Shown: piece by piece, positions 57,286 to 64,000 of the stretch
Layout of the letters: the number at the start of each line of letters is the position of its first letter
Numbering within the stretch: position 1 is the first letter of the stretch
Translations under genes and position numbers: made by a program
Notes under the pieces: model-generated
What the model was told of the DNA's origin: nothing
The model's input: only the letters and a program-made list of their open reading frames with translations
Databases searched by the model: none
Assembly (NCBI GenBank): GCA_944391625.1
Contig: CALXUG010000005.1
Location: 1 to 64,000, forward strand
Direction: 5' to 3'
Length of the DNA: 64,000 nucleotides
DNA from: an uncultured Clostridia bacterium
GTDB lineage: Bacteria; Bacillota; Peptococcia; Peptococcales; Peptococcaceae

Positions 57286-58596
57286 ATGACTGTAAGTATT
57301 GAAAAACTGGATAAAGTAAAGGTAGAAATGACCATTACTGTGCCAGCTGAAATTTTTGGAGAAGCAATGAAAAGAGCATATAAAGAAATGGCGCCAAAAA
57401 TTAAAATCCCTGGTTTCCGTCCAGGGAAAGTGCCTATGAATGTGGTTGAAAAAATGTATGGCCCAGAAGTATTTTATGAAGAAGCAGCAAATACTCTGGT
57501 TATGCCACAATATGTAGATGCGGTAAGAGAAGCTGTAGAAGCTGATCCGTTCTTCCAGCCAATTGCCCGTCCTGAATTTGATATCGTACAAGTTGAAAAA
57601 GGAAAAGAATTTATCTTTAAAGCAACTGTAGATACCAAACAGAAAGTAGAAACTGGCGAATATAAAGGTATCGAAATTCAGGAAATCGACGGAGAAGTTT
57701 CTGATAAAGAAATTACCCAGTATCTGGATGATATCAGAGACAAACATGCAGAAGTAAAAACAATTACTGATAAACGCACTGTATTAAAAGAAGGCGATAC
57801 TGCTAATATCAATTTTGTTGGTAAAAAAGATGGCGAACCTTTTGCTGGCGGTTCCGCTGAAGGTTATGATTTAGTAATTGGTTCCGGATCCTTCATTCCT
57901 GGTTTTGAAGAAAAAATGCAGGGTATGAAAGTGGAAGAAGTACGTGATATTGAACTGAGTTTCCCAGAAGATTACTATGTAAGTGATTTAGCTGGTCAGC
58001 CTGTTGTTTTTGAAGTAACTTTAAACAGCATTAAACGGAAAACATTGCCTGAATTAAATGATGAATTTGTAAAAGATGTAAGCAATTTTGAAACAGTTGA
58101 TGCATATAAAGAAGATATTAAAGCTATGCTGACTGAAGAAAAAGCTGCTGAAATCAAAAACAGATATAAAGCAGAAGTTGCTATAAAAGTGACAGAACAG
58201 AGCGATGTTGTTGCTCCAGAATCTCAGGTAAAAGCAGAAGCAGAAAGCTTTATGAATGACATTCGGTTCCAGATGAGCCAGCAGGGAATCAGTTTAGAAG
58301 ATTATGTAAAACTGACTAACGGCAATATGGAGGATATCCAAAACGAATGTAATGCCAGAGCAGAAAGCTTTGTAAAACAGCAGATCGTATTTGAAGCAAT
58401 TGCAGAAAAAGAAAATCTGGAAATTTCTGATGAAGAACTGGAAGCAGAATACAACAAAATGGCTGACATGTACAAACAGCCAGTAGAAACCATCAAAGAA
58501 GTATTTACAATGAGAGGTCAGGTAAACGCAATTAAACGTAATTTATTATTAGAAAAAGTTTCCGATTTCCTTTTAGAAAATGCAAAAATTGGTTAA
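57286..58596 (+). CDS. tig: Trigger factor
   Basis: 436 residues. The N-terminal ribosome-binding motif is present as I-P-G-F-R-P-G-K-V-P. The FKBP-type prolyl isomerase middle domain reads N-I-N-F-V-G-K-K-D-G-E-P-F-A-G-G, and a long helical C-terminal domain follows. Chaperone for nascent chains at the ribosome exit. TAGGAGGAA sets the ATG. It heads the conserved tig-clpP-clpX cluster. Confidence 0.97.
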   Translation: MTVSIEKLDKVKVEMTITVPAEIFGEAMKRAYKEMAPKIKIPGFRPGKVPMNVVEKMYGPEVFYEEAANTLVMPQYVDAVREAVEADPFFQPIARPEFDIVQVEKGKEFIFKATVDTKQKVETGEYKGIEIQEIDGEVSDKEITQYLDDIRDKHAEVKTITDKRTVLKEGDTANINFVGKKDGEPFAGGSAEGYDLVIGSGSFIPGFEEKMQGMKVEEVRDIELSFPEDYYVSDLAGQPVVFEVTLNSIKRKTLPELNDEFVKDVSNFETVDAYKEDIKAMLTEEKAAEIKNRYKAEVAIKVTEQSDVVAPESQVKAEAESFMNDIRFQMSQQGISLEDYVKLTNGNMEDIQNECNARAESFVKQQIVFEAIAEKENLEISDEELEAEYNKMADMYKQPVETIKEVFTMRGQVNAIKRNLLLEKVSDFLLENAKIG

Positions 58597-58636
58597 GATA
58601 TAAGAGAAATTCAATTAGCAAAGGAGGATAATCAGG

Positions 58637-59221
58637 ATGAGCTATTTAGTTCCAATGGTTGTCGAACAAACCAATCGCGGTGAACGATCTTACGATATTT
58701 ATTCCAGATTATTAAAGGACAGAATTATTCTTTTAGGAGATGAGGTAAATAATGTAACAGCCAATGCGATTATTGCGCAGTTGTTATTTTTAGAGGCAGA
58801 TGATCCGGATAAAGATATTTCTTTGTACATTAATAGTCCAGGTGGTTCGGTGACTGCCGGTTTGGCAATTTTTGATACTATGAACTATATCAAGCCTGAT
58901 GTATCCACTGTGTGTCTGGGAATGGCTGCCAGTATGGGAGCCTTTTTACTGGCAGCTGGTGCAAAAGGAAAACGTTTTGCACTGCCAAACAGTGAAATTA
59001 TGATCCATCAGCCTATGGGTGGTGCCAGTGGTCAGGCTACAGATATTGCCATTCATGCAGAACATATCTTAAGAACCAGAGAAACCTTAAATAAAATTTT
59101 GGCAGAACGAACAGGACAGAGTCTGGAAAAAATTAAGCAGGATACAGAGCGTGATAATTTCATGACAGCTGAGCAGGCAAAAGCATATGGACTGGTTGAC
59201 GAGGTTATGAGCAAACATTAA
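58637..59221 (+). CDS. clpP: ATP-dependent Clp protease proteolytic subunit
   Basis: 194 residues. Catalytic Ser99 in G-M-A-A-S-M-G-A-F and His124 in M-I-H-Q-P-M-G-G, with D-x-x-x-x-x-F-M region Asp near residue 173. Forms the tetradecameric barrel that degrades proteins unfolded by ClpX. AAGGAGG precedes the ATG; 21 bases from clpX. Confidence 0.98.
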   Translation: MSYLVPMVVEQTNRGERSYDIYSRLLKDRIILLGDEVNNVTANAIIAQLLFLEADDPDKDISLYINSPGGSVTAGLAIFDTMNYIKPDVSTVCLGMAASMGAFLLAAGAKGKRFALPNSEIMIHQPMGGASGQATDIAIHAEHILRTRETLNKILAERTGQSLEKIKQDTERDNFMTAEQAKAYGLVDEVMSKH

Positions 59222-59242
59222 TGGCTTTTATGAGGTGAGTAC

Positions 59243-60499
59243 ATGCATAACTTGGAAGATGAGAAAGAACTGATTCGGTGTTCCTTTTGTGGAAAAACAC
59301 AGGATCAGGTAAGAAAAATCGTAGCAGGGCCTAACGTATACATCTGTGATGAATGCATTAATCTGTGTCATGAAATTGTGATTGAAGAGCTGGGTGTAGA
59401 ACAGGATATTGATATTTCAGAGATGTTAAAACCCATTGAAATAAAAGAAATTCTGGATACCTATGTGATTGGGCAGGATGAAGCTAAAAAAACATTGGCG
59501 GTTTCTGTTTACAATCATTACAAACGAATTAACAGTACAGCAGTCAGCGATGACGTTGAACTGCAAAAATCAAATATTTGCCTGATTGGACCTACCGGCA
59601 GCGGGAAGACGCTGTTGGCACAGACTTTGGCTAAAATTTTGAAGGTGCCGTTTGCTATTGCGGATGCTACCTCTTTGACAGAAGCCGGTTATGTAGGGGA
59701 AGACGTGGAAAATATTTTACTGAAAATTATTCAGGCAGCTGATTTTGATATGGATATGGCGCAAAAGGGTATTATTTATATTGACGAAATTGATAAAATT
59801 GCCCGTAAAAGTGACAATCCATCTATCACCCGGGATGTATCCGGTGAAGGTGTGCAGCAGGCATTATTAAAGATTGTGGAAGGAACAGTTGCTAACGTAC
59901 CTCCACAGGGTGGTCGTAAGCATCCCCATCAGGAATTTATCCAATTGGATACCAATAATATCCTGTTCATTTTAGGCGGCGCTTTTGATGGTCTGGAAAA
60001 GATTATCGAAAGCAGAGTAGGCAAAAAAGGTTTAGGATTCAATGCCGAAGTAAAAACAAAGGAAGAAAAACAACAGCACAATCTGCTAAAAGACTTAGTT
60101 CCAGAGGATTTGTTGAAATTTGGTTTGATTCCAGAATTTATTGGACGGGTGCCGGTGATTGTTACCTTGGATGCTTTGGATAAAGATGCGTTGATTCGTA
60201 TTTTAACAGAGCCTAAAAATGCTTTGATTAAACAATATCAGCGTTTGCTGAAAATGGACGATGTAGAACTGGAGTTTACAGACGAATCTTTGATTGCCAT
60301 TGCAGAAGCAGCTTTGGCGCGTAACACAGGTGCCAGGGGCTTGCGTTCTATCGTAGAAAAAACAATGAACGATATTATGTACGAAGTTCCGTCTAATCCG
60401 CAGATTGCAAAGGTAATCATTCATAAAGAATGTATTACTGACGGTAAAGTACCAGAGATCGTTTTACACAAAAAGAAAAAAACAACGGCAGCTAATTAA
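59243..60499 (+). CDS. clpX: Clp protease ATPase subunit ClpX
   Basis: 418 residues. N-terminal zinc finger C-S-F-C-G-K ... C-D-E-C-I-N-L-C, Walker A G-P-T-G-S-G-K-T, Walker [10 protein letters not shown], pore loop G-Y-V-G-E-D, and I-G-F loop region near K-K-G-L-G-F. Unfolds substrates for ClpP. Ends the tig-clpPX unit before a strong terminator. Confidence 0.98.
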   Translation: MHNLEDEKELIRCSFCGKTQDQVRKIVAGPNVYICDECINLCHEIVIEELGVEQDIDISEMLKPIEIKEILDTYVIGQDEAKKTLAVSVYNHYKRINSTAVSDDVELQKSNICLIGPTGSGKTLLAQTLAKILKVPFAIADATSLTEAGYVGEDVENILLKIIQAADFDMDMAQKGIIYIDEIDKIARKSDNPSITRDVSGEGVQQALLKIVEGTVANVPPQGGRKHPHQEFIQLDTNNILFILGGAFDGLEKIIESRVGKKGLGFNAEVKTKEEKQQHNLLKDLVPEDLLKFGLIPEFIGRVPVIVTLDALDKDALIRILTEPKNALIKQYQRLLKMDDVELEFTDESLIAIAEAALARNTGARGLRSIVEKTMNDIMYEVPSNPQIAKVIIHKECITDGKVPEIVLHKKKKTTAAN

Positions 60500-60516
60500 A
60501 TTAGTGATGACAGGGG

Positions 60517-60558
60517 AAAGAGCCATTGCACCGAAACGTGTGATGGTTCTTTTTTTAC
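60517..60558 (+). terminator. Terminator of tig-clpP-clpX
   Basis: AAAGAGCCATTGCAC (60517-60531) pairs with GTGTGATGGTTCTTT (60538-60552), followed by a T run. Confidence 0.88.
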
Positions 60559-60653
60559 TTTCAATAAACGGAATTCCTTTCCACGCACTTACTTTTATCC
60601 TTGTAACAGATATGATATAATAAGTTGGAATACATAAAGTCAGGGGATTTTTT

Positions 60654-61976
60654 ATGAAAATAAAACTATATTTTCTGTGTTGTCTGCTAAGTTTACTGCT
60701 TGTTGGCTGTGAATTTGAATTTGTATCTCCGGATAGTTTAATTCAAGCGCCGGCGTCCAATCAGGAAAAGCTACAGCAGAAACAATTGATCACATCTTTT
60801 TTAGGGCGTGAGGAAAATCTGATTGTGCCAAAAGGGATGGATAATAACAATGCCTATCAATTTATTGATTTAGATCGGGATGGCGAGGATGAAATTATAG
60901 CCTTTTATGCCAATAAAGAGAATAATTTTATGTTGGGTTTTTTAATTTTGGATCAATCAGATAGGCAATGGTTTCTGTCCCATAAGGCAATTGCTTATGG
61001 AACGGATATTCATTATTTTTCAGTAAAAGATTTAGATGATGATGGCAATATGGAACTGCTGCTTGGTGTACGTACAGGATATGGTTCTTTAAAAGAATTG
61101 TATCTGTATCAGTTAAAACAAGGTGAAATGCAGGAAGTGACCAGCGGCGACAGAATTACATATGATGAAATTACTTTGGCCAAAAATGTGAATAATAAAA
61201 ATGTAATTGTGACAGCCCATACTGATACAACTGTATTGGTAGGTAGCAGTAATATTGTAGTATATGAATATGGACAGGATGGAATTTATTCCGTTTATGA
61301 TGAAACGTTTGATGGATACTGCAGCGAAATGCGGTTTGACAAGGTAAGTAAGGACCAGTATGGTGTTTACTTGGCTATGCGGCATAATCATTTTGTAAAT
61401 GTATTGCTATTGAAGGAAACAGAGGAAGGTTTTGCTATGCTGTTGGAGCAAACTTTACCCTATGATTATGAGGATATGAGCAATATGGATTTGTTCCGAG
61501 ATGAGAATGGTGATGGAATATTGGAGGTTTGTTCTTTATGGGAGCCGGAAAATAATAATACAACCAAAACCTATCAGGATTATATTCAGGTTTGGCTGCA
61601 ATGGGATGGGCAAGAAGGTATGAAAGCGGTAGATGCAGTTTTGGAAAATCATGCCGAAGGATATCGTTTTTCTGTACCTCTGGAATGGATGGATTCTTTG
61701 TATTATGATTTCCGCACAGAGGGAACTTTAAGCTGGGTAGATTTTTATTATGAAACAGGAACCTTTGTATTTGAAACTGTCTTTTCTATTGCTGCCGTTG
61801 ATCAGTTGACTTGGGATACGATGAAATTAAAAGAGGATATGGTTGTGTTGGGTAATAACCCAATTAACAATAAGATATACATTGCTGATATTCAAAATCA
61901 GCAGTTTAATGGATTTCAGGTAGATGCAAGCAGATTAATTTCTTGCTTGCAGATAGAAGGAGGAGAGCGTAAATGA
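60654..61976 (+). CDS. Lipoprotein with FG-GAP/VCBS-like calcium motifs, linked to a two-component system
   Basis: 440 residues. Signal peptide with lipobox L-L-V-G-C19, so anchored outside the membrane. Repeats with D-L-D-R-D-G-E-D-E, D-L-D-D-D-G-N-M-E and D-E-N-G-D-G-I-L-E are spaced as beta-propeller calcium-binding loops (FG-GAP/VCBS type). Its stop overlaps the response-regulator start (ATGA), so all three genes form one transcript. It may be an accessory sensor for the kinase; that is inference. Confidence 0.78.
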   Translation: MKIKLYFLCCLLSLLLVGCEFEFVSPDSLIQAPASNQEKLQQKQLITSFLGREENLIVPKGMDNNNAYQFIDLDRDGEDEIIAFYANKENNFMLGFLILDQSDRQWFLSHKAIAYGTDIHYFSVKDLDDDGNMELLLGVRTGYGSLKELYLYQLKQGEMQEVTSGDRITYDEITLAKNVNNKNVIVTAHTDTTVLVGSSNIVVYEYGQDGIYSVYDETFDGYCSEMRFDKVSKDQYGVYLAMRHNHFVNVLLLKETEEGFAMLLEQTLPYDYEDMSNMDLFRDENGDGILEVCSLWEPENNNTTKTYQDYIQVWLQWDGQEGMKAVDAVLENHAEGYRFSVPLEWMDSLYYDFRTEGTLSWVDFYYETGTFVFETVFSIAAVDQLTWDTMKLKEDMVVLGNNPINNKIYIADIQNQQFNGFQVDASRLISCLQIEGGERK

Positions 61977-62671
61977 CAAAAATCTTAGTTTTGGAAGATG
62001 AGGCGTCTATCCGAAGTTTTATCTTGGTTAATTTAAAACGGTATAATTTTGATATTGTTGAAGCGGCAAGTGGAGAGGAAGCTTTGGAAAAGATAGATGA
62101 GACTGTAGATATTGCCTTGTTGGATGTGATGCTGCCGGGAATCAGCGGTTTTGAAGTATGCAAAAGGATTCGGGAAAAGTATCCGTCTATGGGAATTATC
62201 ATGTTGACAGCCAAGGGGCAGGAAGAAAATAAAATAGAAGGACTGGAGTTGGGAGCAGACGATTATATTGTAAAACCATTCAGTCCGAAAGAATTATTGG
62301 CCAGAATCAATGCTTTGGTGCGTAGGTTGCATGTTTCAGATAAACATGAAAATATGCAGAGCAATCAGATTGTTTCTGGAAAGTTTGTGATTTTGCAAGA
62401 TGAACGAAAGTTATTGAAAGACGGCAAAGAAATTGAATTGACACCAATTGAATTTACTCTTGTAAAATACTTTATGGAGAATGCCAATAAAGCTGTACAT
62501 CGGGATGAAATATTGAATAACGTGTGGGGATATAACTATGTTGGCGATTTCAAGATTGTGGATGTAAACATTCGCCGTATTCGTCAAAAGATAGAAGATG
62601 ATCCGTCCAATCCTAAATATATTGAAAAGGTTTGGGGATATGGTTACCGCTGGTGGGGAGGCGATGAATAA
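61973..62671 (+). CDS. OmpR/PhoB-family response regulator
   Basis: 232 residues. Receiver domain with D8-E9-D-region acids (V-L-E-D-E), phospho-acceptor Asp51 in L-L-D-V-M-L-P-G, T-A-K-G and K-P-F-S. C-terminal winged helix ends V-W-G-Y-G-Y-R-W. Binds DNA after phosphorylation by the kinase encoded next. Overlaps the lipoprotein gene; the kinase starts two bases after its stop. Confidence 0.95.
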   Translation: MTKILVLEDEASIRSFILVNLKRYNFDIVEAASGEEALEKIDETVDIALLDVMLPGISGFEVCKRIREKYPSMGIIMLTAKGQEENKIEGLELGADDYIVKPFSPKELLARINALVRRLHVSDKHENMQSNQIVSGKFVILQDERKLLKDGKEIELTPIEFTLVKYFMENANKAVHRDEILNNVWGYNYVGDFKIVDVNIRRIRQKIEDDPSNPKYIEKVWGYGYRWWGGDE

Positions 62672-62673
62672 CC

Positions 62674-64000
62674 GTGCAAAGCATTCGTAAACGGTTGGTC
62701 AGTAACTATGTGGCAATTGCATTATTTACTGTACTTTTACTGGAATGTATCTTTACCATTGTAATCAGCCAATATTATTTGGGTGGTGTTGAACGGACTT
62801 TGGTGAATCATACGGAAACGGCTGCCAATTTTTTTAATCGGTATGCAGATGCCGGAGATATCTATACAAAATCCAATTACATTTTTGAAAATATGGATGT
62901 GGAAGAAAATGCCTTAGTTGAAGTGTTAGATTTGAGCGGGAAAGTGGTTATTGACAGCACCGGCTCTGCTTCTGATGAGATTGTGACAACTGGTGATTTT
63001 ATTCAGGCTTTAAGCGGCAAAGTGGACACTTGGAAAGGCCGCAGTGAATTAGATGAATTGATTATTGCAGTTTCGGCACCTATTTATGACGATAATACAA
63101 TTGTTGGCGTGCTGAGATATGTGTCTAGTCTGGAGCCTACGTATAAAATTATTGTTAATTATACATTATTTGTGGCTCTTTGCGGTGTATTTGTAATTAG
63201 TGTGGCGTATATTTTTGGGCGGACCATGTCTTTACGGATTTTAGTTCCTATTCAGGAATTGGTTCGTGTTACTGAGGAAGTTGCTCAGGGAAATTATAAA
63301 GTCACTGCTATTAAATATCATAATGATGAAATTGGGCAATTGGTAGATGCGGTCAATATTATGACAAAGGAAATTACAAAATCAGACCAGGCCAAGAATG
63401 AGTTTATTTCTTCTATTTCTCATGAACTGCGCACGCCGCTGACTTCTATTAAAGGCTGGGCAGAGACCATGCAGGATTTGCAGGATGATCCAGCGGTGGT
63501 AGAAGAAGGTTTGCATATTATCAGTAAAGAAACAGACCGACTAATTATTTTGGTGAATGATTTGCTGGATTTTTCCAAATTGCAAGGGCATCGGATTGCG
63601 CTAAAAAAAGAAGAGTTTTCTATCAATCATTTATTGACTGATATTCATAACCAATTTTCTGTGCGTTGTCACCAGGAAAAAGTGAAGATGACGATATTGA
63701 CTGATAATAAAGAAAGTTGGGTCATTGCCGATTATAATCGTCTAAAGCAAGTATTTGTCAATATTGTAGACAATGCTTTGAAATTTACAGCAGGAAAGCC
63801 AAGAGCTGAAATAAAAATCAGCAGTCAGGTGTTAGATGATCAAATTGTTATGATTATAGAAGACAATGGTAGTGGTATTTCGCCGGAAGATTTGAAACGA
63901 GTAAAAGAAAAATTCTATAAAGGCAGCAGTAACAAAAGTGGTACAGGCTTGGGATTATCTATTGCAAGTGAGATCATGGAACTGCATGGAGGAAAAATGT
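62674..64000 (+). CDS. Sensor histidine kinase (cut by the window end)
   Basis: 442 codons visible from GTG 62674. Membrane segment ~12-32, extracellular sensor domain ~33-160, second membrane segment ~168-190, HAMP linker to ~240, phospho-acceptor His250 in S-H-E-L-R-T-P-L-T-S. The N box is N-I-V-D-N-A-L-K-F, G1 is E-D-N-G-S-G-I-S and G2 is G-T-G-L-G-L-S. Only the last few residues are likely missing. The layout fits the PhoR/WalK/ResE class. The GTG start overlaps the ribosome-site region at the end of the response-regulator gene (GGGGAGGCGATG). Confidence 0.93.
   Translation, partial: MQSIRKRLVSNYVAIALFTVLLLECIFTIVISQYYLGGVERTLVNHTETAANFFNRYADAGDIYTKSNYIFENMDVEENALVEVLDLSGKVVIDSTGSASDEIVTTGDFIQALSGKVDTWKGRSELDELIIAVSAPIYDDNTIVGVLRYVSSLEPTYKIIVNYTLFVALCGVFVISVAYIFGRTMSLRILVPIQELVRVTEEVAQGNYKVTAIKYHNDEIGQLVDAVNIMTKEITKSDQAKNEFISSISHELRTPLTSIKGWAETMQDLQDDPAVVEEGLHIISKETDRLIILVNDLLDFSKLQGHRIALKKEEFSINHLLTDIHNQFSVRCHQEKVKMTILTDNKESWVIADYNRLKQVFVNIVDNALKFTAGKPRAEIKISSQVLDDQIVMIIEDNGSGISPEDLKRVKEKFYKGSSNKSGTGLGLSIASEIMELHGGKM

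Noticed and set aside
1-64000. CRISPR arrays, tRNA and rRNA genes
   Set aside because: I looked for regularly spaced repeats, cloverleaf consensus boxes and rRNA landmarks and saw none. The nine palindromes are irregularly spaced and without spacers of constant length, so they are not a CRISPR array.

Overview
The window joins two kinds of DNA. Positions 1 to about 21.4 kb are a GC-rich integrative and conjugative element (ICE) of the type common in gut Clostridia. It carries AT-richer cargo and now looks damaged. From about 21.5 kb to 64 kb is an AT-richer chromosome of a gut-type anaerobic Bacillota. Full-length ClpX and trigger factor, a HisZ/short-HisG histidine operon, a C-P lyase operon and a cytoplasmic-type arylsulfotransferase would fit Negativicutes or a neighbouring Clostridia lineage. 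That placement is inference; no rRNA or tRNA gene is visible to settle it.

ICE backbone (1-15.4 kb). A Maff2-like tail (5' disrupted) is followed by a TrbL/VirB6-like channel protein, a SpoVG-like protein, two DNA methyltransferases (DPPY type and MT-A70 type), PrgI, the VirB4 ATPase, an NlpC/P60 cell-wall hydrolase, DUF4315 and DUF4366 proteins, small Cys-rich proteins, element-specific unknowns, MobC and the relaxase. Genes are tightly packed, many with ATGA overlaps. The relaxase conserved N-terminus begins at an ACG codon where ATG is expected. At the right end (20.3-21.4 kb) a sigma-factor-like N-terminus is fused in frame to the C-terminal half of a large serine recombinase that lacks its catalytic domain. 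Together these suggest an element that is stuck.

Cargo. Module 1 (11.2-13.7 kb, minus strand) encodes flavodoxin, a MarR regulator and a MATE exporter behind a promoter covered by a 49-bp imperfect palindrome. Module 2 (15.5-19.8 kb) has an XRE and a MerR regulator diverging from a six-gene redox operon (aldo-keto reductase, PNPOx-like, RibD/DHFR-like, cupin, carboxymuconolactone decarboxylase, flavodoxin), with a textbook 19-bp-spacer MerR promoter.

The most unusual feature is a 25-bp palindrome (11-bp arms around AAG or CTT) present nine times in the ICE. It always sits at a gene or module boundary, sometimes inside coding ends, where it is read as T-S-G-Q-(S/I)-V-P-K. The spacer reads AAG/AAT in the six left copies and CTT in the three right copies, and the switch falls at cargo module 1.

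Chromosome. A likely type I toxin-antitoxin locus (25-aa toxin, antisense-end RNA) and a near-consensus parS site lie just beyond the ICE. Then come lepA, an ArsC/Spx-like gene, a LysR regulator with an arylsulfotransferase and an anion-transporter remnant, an XRE-desulfoferrodoxin fusion with an Fe-S flavoprotein, and the complete ten-gene operon hisZGDCBHAFIE. A MATE exporter follows, then a PhnF-type regulator diverging from phnGHIJKML plus a PHP-domain phosphodiesterase and a three-gene aminoethylphosphonate-type ABC importer. The right end holds a Cfr/RlmN-family radical SAM enzyme, an XRE regulator, a small resolvase, tig-clpP-clpX, and a lipoprotein/response regulator/histidine kinase operon cut by the window edge.
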